Source: Candidatus Phosphoribacter hodrii (GTDB taxonomy: Bacteria > Actinomycetota > Actinomycetes > Actinomycetales > Dermatophilaceae). Taken from it: a stretch of DNA of 64,000 nucleotides. The notes under the pieces are model-generated. The model was not told where the DNA came from and did no database searches. It saw only the letters and a list, made by a program, of their open reading frames with translations. Location of the stretch: contig JADJIB010000001.1 of the NCBI GenBank assembly GCA_016707175.1, positions 620,001 through 684,000 of the forward strand, in the 5' to 3' direction. Shown here piece by piece: positions 49,964 through 60,466 of this stretch (position 1 is the stretch's first letter; each line of letters starts with the position of its first letter). A program made the translations under genes and the position numbers.

Positions 49964-51199
49964 TCAGAGCTTCTTCGTGCGCTTCATATAGGTGCGCAAC
50001 TCGTCGTAGGTCCCGTCGGTGTTGGCGAACTGCACGACGTTGCGGGCGGCGTCGAACCACGGCCCGGTCGACGGGCGGACCTCGCGGAGGGCGGCATACA
50101 GGTCGTCCATCCGGATCATCCGCACGGCGCCGCTGCGGATTCCCTCCATCATCGCCCGCTCGGCGGCACTCTCGCAGATATGGGCGAGGTCAGCCCCGGA
50201 GTAGCCGTCGGTTGCCTTGGCCAGGGAAGCGAGGTTGATGCCCTCGATGGGTCGATCCTTGAGGTGGTAGCCGAGGATCGCCTCCCGAGCCTCCTGGTCG
50301 GGAGGCAGCACCAGGAGGGTCCGATCGAACCGCCCGGGCCGGCGCAGCGCCGGATCGACGTCCCACGGCTGGTTCGTCGCGCCGACGACGTAGACCCCCT
50401 CGTTGCTGTCCGACACTCCGTCCAGCTCGGCGAGCAACTGGTTGACCGTTCCGCGCATCGCCGAGTGCCGGGTCAGGCTGCGCTTCTGGCCCAGCGCATC
50501 GACCTCGTCGAGGAAGATGACGACGGGGGCGTTGCGTCGGGCGATCTGGAACAGCTCGTGCAGGTTGCGCTCGGACTGGCCGATATACATGTCCAGCACG
50601 TCGGACAAGCCCACGTTGATGAACTGCGCACCCATCTCTCCGGCGATGGCCCGCCCGATGAACGTCTTCCCACATCCCGGCGGCCCATAGAGCAGGATGC
50701 CGCCGCGCAGACTCTTGCCATAAAGCTTGCGCATCTCCGGGTTCTGCATCGGCGCTAGGAACGACACGAGGATGCGTTCCTTGACCTCGCGCATCCCGCC
50801 CACATCGGCCAGTCGCACGGTCGCTCGCTCGACGTCCCAGGCACCGACCTCCGGCTCCGCACCGGCGTCGCCCTCGACGAACATCGGCTCGGGTGCGATG
50901 TCCTTCACCTCGGACTCCGCTGCACTCCAATCGAATCCGTCCGCCGGTGCCGACTCGACGGGCGTCGCCTCGGCAGGTGGTCCCGTCTGCGGTTGCGGTA
51001 TGCCGCCCAGCGCCCGGCCCATGAGCGCCCGCGCCGACCCACTGGCCGGGTCCTGTTGCAGAGCGGTCGCGCAATGCCCCAGCGCGGCATCGAGTTGGCC
51101 GTCAGCCAGCAGCATCTCGGCCAGGTGCAGCCGCAGCGCAACATCGGTGGGGGCCGCCTCGACGGCCTTCGCCAACGATGCGATGAGCGGATTCGTCAT
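49964..51199 (-). CDS. AAA+ ATPase with N-terminal TPR repeats
   Basis: The 411-residue protein has TPR repeats in the first 70 residues (LHLAEMLLADGQLDAALGHC) and a linker with acidic stretches. A classical AAA domain follows: ILLYGPPGCGKTFIGRAI (Walker A near 175), APVVIFLDEVDALGQKRSL (Walker B near 235), the sensor NQPWDVDPALRRPGRFDR (arginine fingers) and a C-terminal lid. It is close to the FtsH/Cdc48 ATPase group but has no protease domain. TACGAT 6 bases before the ATG at 51199 suggests a leaderless start. The partner is the membrane TPR protein next door. It may remodel membrane-linked complexes (inference). Confidence 0.82.
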   Translation of the reverse strand: MTNPLIASLAKAVEAAPTDVALRLHLAEMLLADGQLDAALGHCATALQQDPASGSARALMGRALGGIPQPQTGPPAEATPVESAPADGFDWSAAESEVKDIAPEPMFVEGDAGAEPEVGAWDVERATVRLADVGGMREVKERILVSFLAPMQNPEMRKLYGKSLRGGILLYGPPGCGKTFIGRAIAGEMGAQFINVGLSDVLDMYIGQSERNLHELFQIARRNAPVVIFLDEVDALGQKRSLTRHSAMRGTVNQLLAELDGVSDSNEGVYVVGATNQPWDVDPALRRPGRFDRTLLVLPPDQEAREAILGYHLKDRPIEGINLASLAKATDGYSGADLAHICESAAERAMMEGIRSGAVRMIRMDDLYAALREVRPSTGPWFDAARNVVQFANTDGTYDELRTYMKRTKKL

Positions 51200-51229
51200 G
51201 CCGTGATCGTAGGGCCGCTCCCCACCCCC

Positions 51230-51284
51230 GCCGGGTCGAGGTATTTCGCCATCGTCAGGAGATAGCCGAATACCTCGACCCGGC
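51230..51284. repeat. REP-like palindrome, copy C
   Basis: CCGGGTCGAGGTATTTCGCC at the left and CCGAATACCTCGACCCGGC at the right form a long hairpin with imperfect inner part. It lies between the AAA+ start and the clpB stop, so it may end the clpB transcript. Confidence 0.85.
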
Positions 51285-51306
51285 AAAGGAAACCGAGCAG
51301 AAAACG

Positions 51307-53928
<2,622 letters not shown>

Positions 53929-53986
53929 GGGTATGTCGTGTGCTCCTTATGAGGGGATGGGCCTTCTCTAGGGCAACTCCGTCAAA

Positions 53987-54007
53987 GTTGAGTCTATTCC
54001 GCTCAAC
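53987..54007. promoter_or_regulatory. HAIR element (HspR operator) of clpB
   Basis: GTTGAGT (53987-53993) and GCTCAAC (54001-54007) are inverted arms around 7 bases, 59 bases upstream of clpB. This matches the CTTGAGT-N7-ACTCAAG consensus of actinobacterial HspR, with the outer base and one arm base changed. Confidence 0.85.
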
Positions 54008-54048
54008 CTCAGCCAGGGAGGTTCCCTCCCCTAGGGTTTGGGGCCCGG

Positions 54049-54420
54049 CCCGACATCACCTTCTGGACCGCGAGCGAGGGCGATGCGGTGGTGGGCTGCG
54101 CCGCACTGCGTGAACTCGCGCCGGACGAGGCGGAGCTCAAGTCGATGCGCACGGTCCCCAGCGCGCGCGGGCGAGGCGTCGGCACCGCCCTCCTACGCCA
54201 GGTCCTCGACGAAGCGCGCGCCCGCGGCTACCGCAGGGTCAGCCTGGAGACCGGCACCCACGCGTTCTTCACGCCCGCGCATCAGCTGTATGCCGCGCAC
54301 GGTTTCCTTCCCTGCGCGCCGTTCGGGACCTACGTCGAGGACCCGCATTCGCGGTTCTTCACTCTCGACCTCGGCGACGCGAGCGCCGCGGGCAACACGA
54401 GCAACGCATCGAGCCCCTGA
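54049..54420 (+). pseudogene. GNAT acetyltransferase remnant lacking its N-terminus
   Basis: The open frame from 54049 reads RPDITFWTASEGDAVVGCAAL, then ELKSMRTVPSARGRGVGTALL, the acetyl-CoA-binding motif A (RGRGVG), and HGFLPCAPFGTYVEDPHSRFF, all typical of a YjaB/PhnO-like GNAT. About 40 residues expected before this are missing. No ATG, GTG or TTG in this frame lies between the upstream stop (53989) and GTG 54088. The frame begins just after the HAIR element of clpB, so a deletion up to that point is likely. Translation from GTG 54088 would give 110 residues without the first strand and helix. Confidence 0.65.
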
Positions 54421-54424
54421 CGCG

Positions 54425-55000
54425 TCAGAGGTGCAGCACTCCCTGCACCACGGCATCCACCCAACGCCGGACGTCGGCCTCGGGCTGCATGTCGTAGAGC
54501 AACTGGCTGGCGACCCCTTGCATGAGGGCCAGGACCGACCACGCGACGCCCTCGGGATCGACGCTGCTCTCGATCTCCCCCTCGCTCTGGGCGCGACGCA
54601 CCAGCCGAGCGAGCAGAGCCCGCAGCCGATCGTCGTCTTCGGCGATGACCTGACCGATCCGGTCGTCGAAGGGGGCCAACTCGGCGAAGGCGTGCCCTTG
54701 GCGCTGCATCGCGCGTCGCCGGTCGTCGAAGGGGGCCACGGCGATGACAAGCTCGACCAACCAGACGTGCAGGGTGGGACGGCCGGGTTCGCCCGGGACC
54801 TGCGGCTCCACAGAGGTGCGTAGCCGCTCCAGCATCGCCGCCTGCAGGTCTTCCTTGCTGCCGAAGGCCCGCTGGACGGCACCTAGCGACCATCCCGACT
54901 CGGCCGCAACGGCCCGGAAAGTCACGCCGCCCATGCCCTCGCCTGCGACCAGACGCAGCCCCGCGTCAGCCAATTCGATCTGTCGACCAGTCCGCTCCAC
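54425..55000 (-). CDS. TetR-family transcriptional regulator
   Basis: The 191-residue regulator has the N-terminal helix-turn-helix: LADAGLRLVAGEGMGGVTFRAVAAESGWSLGAVQRAFGSKEDLQAAM (residues 10-56, in pieces). The C-terminal domain with about five helices ends VRRWVDAVVQGVLHL and would bind the inducer, which is not known. It is divergent from the macrodomain gene, with 146 bases between the starts. No clear palindrome was found in that gap. The GNAT remnant is convergent, ending 5 bases from its stop. Confidence 0.88.
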   Translation of the reverse strand: MERTGRQIELADAGLRLVAGEGMGGVTFRAVAAESGWSLGAVQRAFGSKEDLQAAMLERLRTSVEPQVPGEPGRPTLHVWLVELVIAVAPFDDRRRAMQRQGHAFAELAPFDDRIGQVIAEDDDRLRALLARLVRRAQSEGEIESSVDPEGVAWSVLALMQGVASQLLYDMQPEADVRRWVDAVVQGVLHL

Positions 55001-55146
55001 GGGGTCACTCTATGGTCGCAAATCGCCCATTGGTGGCCAAAGGATCTGATCTCTGTCGTCTCCCGGCATATCCATCCAAACGGACGATGGCCACGATCAC
55101 CCCTACCGTTGGGCGCAGGCCGCTATCGACACCCGAGGAGGAAGCC

Positions 55147-55680
55147 GTGACGTCCCAGATCGAGGCGATCCGCGCAGACCTCACCCGCGAGAGCCTGGAT
55201 GCCATCGTCAACGCCGCCAACGCGACCCTGCTCGGGGGCGGCGGGGTCGACGGGGCGATCCACGCCGCGGCCGGCCCGCGCCTGCTGGAGGCGTGCCGCG
55301 GGGTGAGGCGCACGGCATACCCGCAGGGACTCCCCGTGGGGTATGCCGTGGCCACCGGCGCCGGGAACCTCCCCTGCCGCTGGGTGATCCACACGGTCGG
55401 CCCCAACTGGAACCGCGGCCAACGCGACGAAGCCGACCTGGCGGCCTGCTTCACGAACTCGCTGCGCGAGGCGGTCCGGGTCGGCGCCCGCTCGGTGGCC
55501 TTCCCTGCGGTCAGCGCCGGCGCCTACGGGTGGGCCGGGCCGACGGTGGCGAGGGTGGCCGTGGCTGCCGTGCGCTCGGCACCGGAGTTGGCTGACCTCG
55601 ACCTCGTGCGCTTCGTCCTGTTCAGCGACCGCCTGCTGGCCGACTTCCGCGCCGCCCTGAACGATGAGGCTCGCGCTTAG
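55147..55680 (+). CDS. Macrodomain protein (O-acetyl-ADP-ribose deacetylase-like)
   Basis: The 177-residue protein has the MacroD/YmdB-type fold: IEAIRADLTRESLDAIVNAAN, then ATLLGGGGVDGAIHAAAGPRL (the catalytic loop with Asn-Ala-Ala-Asn and GGGGVDGAIH, near residues 20-42). GYAVATGAGNLPCRWVIHTVG and FPAVSAGAYGWAGP follow. It removes ADP-ribose or acetyl from ADP-ribosylated substrates. The GTG at 55147 has GAGGAGG 6 bases upstream. The longer frame to 55012 is unsupported. An inverted pair of the GTATGCCG word with 12-bp arms lies inside the gene (55312-55347). Confidence 0.9.
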   Translation: MTSQIEAIRADLTRESLDAIVNAANATLLGGGGVDGAIHAAAGPRLLEACRGVRRTAYPQGLPVGYAVATGAGNLPCRWVIHTVGPNWNRGQRDEADLAACFTNSLREAVRVGARSVAFPAVSAGAYGWAGPTVARVAVAAVRSAPELADLDLVRFVLFSDRLLADFRAALNDEARA

Positions 55681-55698
55681 TCGGTCAGGCGGAGGCGG

Positions 55699-56142
55699 TC
55701 AGAGTCGAGGGGCGATGGTGACGCGGACCTCGGCGATGCGCTCGCCGAGGTCGACGCTCACCGTCCCCTCGCCACGTGCCGGAGCGTCGGCCGGCCGGAG
55801 GGCGACCTGGGCGACACACCTGCCGCGGCGCGTCATCACGTTAAGGGCTCGGGTCGGGCGAGACAGCACGACCGCGACCACGGCTTCACCGGGGAACCGA
55901 ACCTGCTCGCCGGCGGTTAGGTCGACGGTGGTGCCGTCGATCGTCAGGCGGACCGACCCGAGAGGGGTGAAGATCCGGTCGAGGCCCGGCACCGAGGAGA
56001 ACGACGCGCTCTGATCGAGGTCCGCGAGGCTGACCCGCCACAGGGTTTGCCCCTCGGCGTCGCGAGCCACGGCCAGCTCCCGAGTGGTCCCGGCACCGTT
56101 GGCCCAGGGAACAGGGTCGAACGCCGCCGGATCCAGCATCAC
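55699..56142 (-). CDS. HutD/Ves-family protein
   Basis: The 147-residue cupin-like protein has VPWANGAGTTRELA (conserved near residue 11), SLADLDQSASFSSVPGLDRIFTPL (in pieces) and FPGEAVVAVVL, GPALNVMTRR-like ALNVMTRRGR. HutD proteins are linked to histidine use and may buffer formimino compounds, but no hut genes are here. The binding of a small ligand is only inferred. The gene is 22 bases upstream of the CstR gene stop, read in the same direction. The ATG at 56142 has no strong ribosome site. Confidence 0.75.
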   Translation of the reverse strand: MMLDPAAFDPVPWANGAGTTRELAVARDAEGQTLWRVSLADLDQSASFSSVPGLDRIFTPLGSVRLTIDGTTVDLTAGEQVRFPGEAVVAVVLSRPTRALNVMTRRGRCVAQVALRPADAPARGEGTVSVDLGERIAEVRVTIAPRL

Positions 56143-56164
56143 CGCAGGCTCCGCGTCGTCACGG

Positions 56165-56443
56165 CTAGGCGAGGGAGATGAAGAGCTTCTCCATGAGGGC
56201 GGTGTCGACCTCGTTGTCGCCCCGATCGTGGGCCTCGGTCACACACTGCTTGAGGCCGGTGGCGATGATCGAGAAGCCGACCCGGTCGACCGCTCGGCGG
56301 ACCGCGGCCAGCTGCGTGACGATGTCCTGGCAGTCGCGACCCTCTTCGATCATCCGCAGCACACCCCCGATCTGACCCTGGGCGCGGCGCAGCCGGTTGG
56401 CCAGCTTCGCCAACTCGTCAGGCGTCAGTTCCACCTTTGTCAT
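56165..56443 (-). CDS. cstR: CstR-type persulfide-sensing repressor (CsoR/RcnR family)
   Basis: The 92-residue all-helical DNA-binding protein has LTPDELAKLANRLRRAQGQIGGVLRMIEEGRDCQDIVTQL (residues 5-44, in pieces) with the first Cys and IIATGLKQCVTEAHDRG with the second. In the copper sensor CsoR a His stands three residues before the second Cys (HLRHC-like). Here that position is Gly (GLKQC). Loss of that ligand with both Cys kept is the pattern of the persulfide sensor CstR. The ATG at 56443 has GGAGG 9 bases upstream. It is divergent from a sulfide oxidation operon and an ATACCC-N4-GGGTAT site lies between. Confidence 0.85.
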   Translation of the reverse strand: MTKVELTPDELAKLANRLRRAQGQIGGVLRMIEEGRDCQDIVTQLAAVRRAVDRVGFSIIATGLKQCVTEAHDRGDNEVDTALMEKLFISLA

Positions 56444-56535
56444 ACCCGTCATCCTCCCACGACTCCTTCGGCTGATCGGGGGGTTCGCTTTGCTGCACGG
56501 CACACAGGGGAGGACCTTCGGCCCCGCTGGACAGC

Positions 56536-56551
56536 ATACCCGCGGGGGTAT
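56536..56551. promoter_or_regulatory. CstR-type operator before the sulfide operon
   Basis: ATACCC (56536-56541) and GGGTAT (56546-56551) are perfect arms around GCGG. CsoR/CstR sites have the form ATACCCN4GGGTAT as I recall. The -10-like TATTCT overlaps the right end (56549-56554). It is 49 bases upstream of the SQR gene. Confidence 0.75.
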
Positions 56552-56599
56552 TCTCTCATGTATCAGGTTACTCCGCGAGAACTACATAAGGACCCAGCA

Positions 56600-57847
56600 A
56601 TGCGAACCCTCGTGATCCTCGGCGGGGGAACCGCCGGAACCATGGCAGCCAACAAGCTGCGGGGTCGACTGGCGGCCGAGGAATGGCAGATCATCGTCAT
56701 CGACAAGGACGACAACCACGACTACCAGCCGGCCTACCTGTTCGTGCCGTTCGGCATCAACAAGGTCAAGCAGGTGCGCAAGTCCCGCCGGTCGTTCATC
56801 GATGACGGCATCGAGGTGCGGATGGCCGACATCGAGCGCGTGGACGCCGAAGCCCGACTCGTCCACCTCGGGGACGGCAGCGAGCTCGGTTACGACTACC
56901 TCATCATGGCCACGGGGACGACCCCCCGGCCGGATCAGACCCCCGGGATGCTCGGCCCCGAGTGGCGCAAGAGCGTCCACGAGTTCTACACGTACGACGG
57001 CATGTTGGCGCTGAAGAAGTCACTCAAGGACTTCCAGGGCGGCCGGCTGGTCATGCACATCACCGAGCTGCCCATCAAGTGCCCCGTCGCCCCGCTCGAG
57101 TTCGTCATGCTCGCCGACGACTTCCTCACCAAGAAGGGCGTGCGGGCCGCCACCGAGATCGTCTACGTCACCCCGCTGGATGGCGCCTTCACCAAGCCGG
57201 TCGCCAGCCGCGAGCTCGGCCATCACCTGTCCACGCGCAACATCAAGGTCGAGCCCGACTTCATGATCGAGTCGGTCGACCAGGAGGCGAAGGTCATCCG
57301 CTCCTATGACGAGCGCGAGGTGGCCTACGACCTGCTGGTCACCGTGCCGCTCAACATGGGCGCCGACTATGTGGCTGCCTCCGGCCTGGGCGACGAGCTC
57401 AACTACGTGCCCGTCGACAAGCACACCAACCAGTCCACGGCATACCCGAACATCTTCGCGCTCGGGGACGGGAGCAACCTGCCCACGTCGAAAGCCGGCT
57501 CGGTGGCGCACTTCTCGGTCGAGGTCTTCGTCGACAACTTCTGCGAGCTCATCGAGGGCCGCCCGATGACCCACTCCTTCGACGGGCATGCCAACTGCTT
57601 CGTCGAGTCGGGCAACGGTCGGGCGCTGCTGCTGGACTTCAACTACGAGACCGAGCCGCTCACCGGACACTTCCCCCTGCCGGTCGGCCCGATGAGCCTG
57701 CTCAAGGCCACCCGCGCCAACCACGTGGGCAAGCTGGCCTTCCGGCACGTCTACTGGAATGTCCTGCTCCCCGGCCGGCCGCTGCCGTTGCACGCGGAGA
57801 TGTCGATGCTCGGCAAGCGCGTCGAGCCCCAGCCCGTCGACGCCTGA
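56600..57847 (+). CDS. sqr: Sulfide:quinone oxidoreductase-like flavoprotein
   Basis: SQR oxidises sulfide (or persulfide donors) to sulfane sulfur and feeds electrons to quinone at the membrane. The 415-residue protein starts LVILGGGTAGTMAANKL (FAD-binding GGGTAG, near residue 8). It has YLIMATGTTPRPDQTPG, ITELPIKCPVAPLEFV (Cys near residue 160), NIFALGDGSNLPTSKAGSVAHFS (pieces) and a C-terminal amphipathic region, GPMSLLKATRANHVGKLAF. The ATG at 56600 has AAGGA 8 bases upstream. A frame open to 56084 covers cstR antisense and is not coding. The CstR site upstream and two sulfur-relay genes downstream support the assignment. Confidence 0.85.
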   Translation: MRTLVILGGGTAGTMAANKLRGRLAAEEWQIIVIDKDDNHDYQPAYLFVPFGINKVKQVRKSRRSFIDDGIEVRMADIERVDAEARLVHLGDGSELGYDYLIMATGTTPRPDQTPGMLGPEWRKSVHEFYTYDGMLALKKSLKDFQGGRLVMHITELPIKCPVAPLEFVMLADDFLTKKGVRAATEIVYVTPLDGAFTKPVASRELGHHLSTRNIKVEPDFMIESVDQEAKVIRSYDEREVAYDLLVTVPLNMGADYVAASGLGDELNYVPVDKHTNQSTAYPNIFALGDGSNLPTSKAGSVAHFSVEVFVDNFCELIEGRPMTHSFDGHANCFVESGNGRALLLDFNYETEPLTGHFPLPVGPMSLLKATRANHVGKLAFRHVYWNVLLPGRPLPLHAEMSMLGKRVEPQPVDA

Positions 57848-57927
57848 TCCACCCGCCAGACAATCCTGCCCCGACTCCCATCCACGACCCAACCCCACCA
57901 GCAGAAACCCAAGGAGAACTGACCCCC

Positions 57928-58242
57928 ATGCCCACCACCACGATCGCCGGCCGTCAGATCGACGTCGACGCCGAGGGCTTCCTCACCCAGCCGGATCAGT
58001 GGGACGAGGACCTCGCCCTGACCCTCGCTGCCAACATCGGCATCACCCTGACCGACGCCCACTGGGTGCCGATCCACTTCTTGCGCAAGGACTTCGAGAC
58101 CCAGAAGGAGACCGCGACGTTGCGTCGCGTGTCGACCGTGGGCGGCATACCGGTCAAGGAACTGTTCGTGCTCTTCCCCGGGAAGCCCGCCAAGAAGATG
58201 TCCTACATCGCCGGCCTGCAGAAGCCCAAGGGCTGCGTCTGA
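57928..58242 (+). CDS. DsrC/TusE-family sulfur carrier
   Basis: The 104-residue protein has the DsrC/TusE fold: IDVDAEGFLTQPDQWDEDLA, then WVPIHFLRKDFETQ and IAGLQKPKGCV at the C-terminus. The penultimate Cys is the persulfide-carrying residue of the family. The second Cys of true DsrC, about 11 residues earlier, is missing (Ser/Met there), as in TusE-like carriers. It follows SQR by 80 bases and precedes DsrE2 by 43. It would take sulfane sulfur from SQR or DsrE2 and pass it on (inference from family and gene order). The ATG has AAGGAGAAC upstream. Confidence 0.88.
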   Translation: MPTTTIAGRQIDVDAEGFLTQPDQWDEDLALTLAANIGITLTDAHWVPIHFLRKDFETQKETATLRRVSTVGGIPVKELFVLFPGKPAKKMSYIAGLQKPKGCV

Positions 58243-58285
58243 TCGCCCAGATCAGCCAGTTGACTACGAAGAGAAGAAGATCACG

Positions 58286-58810
58286 ATGACCGACATGATC
58301 GTCCCGTCGTTCGACGACGAGACGCCGACCGGGCGCAAGCTCGCCATCATTTGCTCCAAGGGCAACCTCGACATGGCCTACCCCGGCCTCATCCTCGCCA
58401 ACGCCGCCCTCGGCGAAGGCATCGAGGTGCACCTGTTCTTCACCTTCTGGGGCTTCGACATCATCAACAAGGAGACGATGGGCAACCTGAAGTTCTCCTA
58501 CCTCGGCAACACGGCGATGCACATGCCCGGCCACTTCGGCATGTCGATGCCGCAGGGCATGGCTGGCCTGCCGGGCGTCACCGCCATGACGACCAAGATG
58601 ATGAAGAAGCAGATCTCCGACCTCGACGTGCCTGAGGTGCCGGAGTTCCTCGAGCTCCTGCACGGCTCCGGCGCCAAGATGTGGGCCTGCCGGATGAGCG
58701 CCGACATGATGCATCTCGAGTTGGAGCACCTTTACGACGGGGTCGAGGCGATCATCTCGGCCACCGACTTCATCGAGCTCACCGACGGGGCACAGATGCT
58801 GTTCATCTGA
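58286..58810 (+). CDS. DsrE2-like (DsrE/DsrF/DrsH-like) sulfur-relay protein
   Basis: The 174-residue protein has LAIICSKGNLDMAYPGLILANAALGEGIEVHLFFTFWGFD (residues 18-57, in pieces), a Met-rich middle (NTAMHMPGHFGMSM, TAMTTKMMKKQ) and LHGSGAKMWACRMSADMMHL with the active Cys near residue 137. This is the DsrE2 type, thought to carry persulfide and, in some species, to be linked to the membrane. A ribosome site GAAGAGAAG precedes the ATG. It completes the sqr-dsrC-dsrE2 operon and is followed by a hairpin made of two GTATGCCG words. Confidence 0.88.
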   Translation: MTDMIVPSFDDETPTGRKLAIICSKGNLDMAYPGLILANAALGEGIEVHLFFTFWGFDIINKETMGNLKFSYLGNTAMHMPGHFGMSMPQGMAGLPGVTAMTTKMMKKQISDLDVPEVPEFLELLHGSGAKMWACRMSADMMHLELEHLYDGVEAIISATDFIELTDGAQMLFI

Positions 58811-58826
58811 GGTCGTCCCATGCGGG

Positions 58827-58865
58827 AGGTATGCCGCGCGCTCACCGTGAGCGGGCGGCATACCT
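58827..58865. terminator. Hairpin from an inverted pair of the GTATGCCG word after dsrE2
   Basis: The arm 58827-58845 pairs with 58847-58865 in 18 of 19 positions, with AGGTATGCCGC at the outer end. It begins 17 bases after the dsrE2 stop. The loop must be CACCGTG or similar because the arms nearly meet. Confidence 0.75.
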
Positions 58866-58928
58866 GTGTCTGGGTTGGGCTGAGTTTGGCAGCAATTCGC
58901 TTGTCCTGCAATTCGATTCCGCTTGTCA

Positions 58929-58951
58929 TCGAACGGGTGTTCGGGTAGAAT
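58929..58951 (+). promoter_or_regulatory. SOS (LexA) box overlapping the promoter of the HNH gene
   Basis: TCGAAC (58929-58934), four bases, GTTCGG (58939-58944) match the actinobacterial LexA consensus TCGAAC-N4-GTTCGA with one change. The -10 TAGAAT (58946-58951) follows directly and is 7 bases before the ATG at 58959, so the mRNA is leaderless. Confidence 0.85.
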
Positions 58952-58958
58952 CGAGGGC

Positions 58959-60440
58959 ATGGAAGCCCCCGTCAGCACCCTCGCCGCGACTGATGTCGTG
59001 GCGTTGGTCGGCACCACGGAGGCGTCCCCGGCAGCCGCCGCGCTGGCGGTGATCGAGGTCGTCGAGCGGATGAAGTCGCATCTGGACGCCCTGGTTCTGC
59101 CGGCCTGGCGAATGCTCCACGCGGCATACGTCGAGGCGTTGGAGTCGCCGGAGCGACCGCCGATGACCGCCCGCGAGCGAGAGCGCGAGACGTCCGTCGC
59201 CCGATCCGGAGCGGTCGATGAGGTCATGGCCGCGACCGGGCTCGGGGAGTCGGAATGCCGTCGGCGCCTCGGGCTGGCCCTGGCCGATCCGGTGCGGGTC
59301 GACTCCCTGGTCCGGCTGCTGGCCGCCGGGGAGTTGGCGCTCTGGCAGGTGCTCGGGCTGCACGACGACACTGCCGACCTGGACCCGACCGCGGCCGACG
59401 AGGTGGTGCAGGTCGTGTCCGCGCCGACCCGTGCGGGTGATCGCCCGTCGGCCCAGCTTCGGCGACGCCGGCTGCGGCGCGAGTTGGCTCGGCGGGGTGC
59501 CCAATCCGCCTGTGGATCACGGCGACTCGCGGCGCGGGACGCGCGCGCGGAGCTTGAGCCCGACGGCACGGGCCGCCTCTGGATCACCGGAGAAGGCGGC
59601 CGCGTCGTGGCGGCGATCGAGCGGGTCGACCGGTTGGCCCGCGGGATCCGGGCGTCCGGCCAGCACCCCGATCGCACGCTCGCCCAACTGCGCTCCGACG
59701 TCGCCCTCGACCTCATCCTGCACACGACCTCCGTCGAGGGCGCCGAGTGGAGCCGGTTGGGTGACCTCCCGCCGGCGCAGGTGCAGGTGGTCATCGGCCT
59801 CGACGTCCTCTCCGGTGCGACCGACGGCGTGGCCGAGATCCCGGGCCACGGATGGGTGCCCGCCGACGTGGCTCGCGACCTCGCGCACGCACCGGGCAGC
59901 GTCTGGCAGCGGCTCGTCATCGACCCCGCCACCGGGGCGTTGGTCGAGTTGTCGTCGACCCGCTACACGCCGCCGGCCCGGTTGCGCGCGCACGTGGTGG
60001 CCCGCGATCGGGTATGCCGTGCCCCCGGATGCGTCGTCCCGGCCACGACGTGCGACCTCGACCACGACATCCCTTGGCCGATGGGCGTCACCTCGGCCGA
60101 CAACCTCAGCGCCAAGCACCGCCGACATCACCAACTCAAGACCGTCGGCCTCTGGAGCAGTCGTCACGACCCGACGACGGACGCGCTCACCTGGACCACG
60201 CTCGCGGGCCGCGCCTATCGCACCGACCCCTTCGACTACCGCGAGGTGCTCGACGCTGACCTCGATGACGGACCGCTCGTGCGCCGCCGGGGCGCAGTCC
60301 CGGCCGAGCGCCTCTGCTCAGTCACGGCCGAACGGCACCTCGGTGCCACGGCCAACGGCGGGGCCGGTGGGATCGGCATACCCCCTCTGGCCGATGGTGA
60401 CCCTGCGCGGAACGACGCGAGCGACCCGCCGCCCTTCTGA
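58959..60440 (+). CDS. DUF222 and HNH endonuclease-domain protein (13E12 family)
   Basis: The 493-residue protein has an N-terminal helical DUF222 (residues about 20-280, with MTARERERETSVARSGAVDEVMAATGLGE in pieces) and a C-terminal HNH motif. The latter has CRAPGCVVPATTCDLDHDIPW (CxxxC, DLDH near residue 370, in pieces) and DNLSAKHRRHHQLKT. A Pro/Asp-rich tail ends it. These genes are repeated in many actinobacterial genomes (REP13E12 of mycobacteria) and may be partly mobile. The LexA box at its promoter is like those reported for Mycobacterium copies. Its biological role is not known. Confidence 0.85.
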   Translation: MEAPVSTLAATDVVALVGTTEASPAAAALAVIEVVERMKSHLDALVLPAWRMLHAAYVEALESPERPPMTARERERETSVARSGAVDEVMAATGLGESECRRRLGLALADPVRVDSLVRLLAAGELALWQVLGLHDDTADLDPTAADEVVQVVSAPTRAGDRPSAQLRRRRLRRELARRGAQSACGSRRLAARDARAELEPDGTGRLWITGEGGRVVAAIERVDRLARGIRASGQHPDRTLAQLRSDVALDLILHTTSVEGAEWSRLGDLPPAQVQVVIGLDVLSGATDGVAEIPGHGWVPADVARDLAHAPGSVWQRLVIDPATGALVELSSTRYTPPARLRAHVVARDRVCRAPGCVVPATTCDLDHDIPWPMGVTSADNLSAKHRRHHQLKTVGLWSSRHDPTTDALTWTTLAGRAYRTDPFDYREVLDADLDDGPLVRRRGAVPAERLCSVTAERHLGATANGGAGGIGIPPLADGDPARNDASDPPPF

Positions 60441-60466
60441 CAGGGCCGGTCCTCAGTGGTCGGTCC

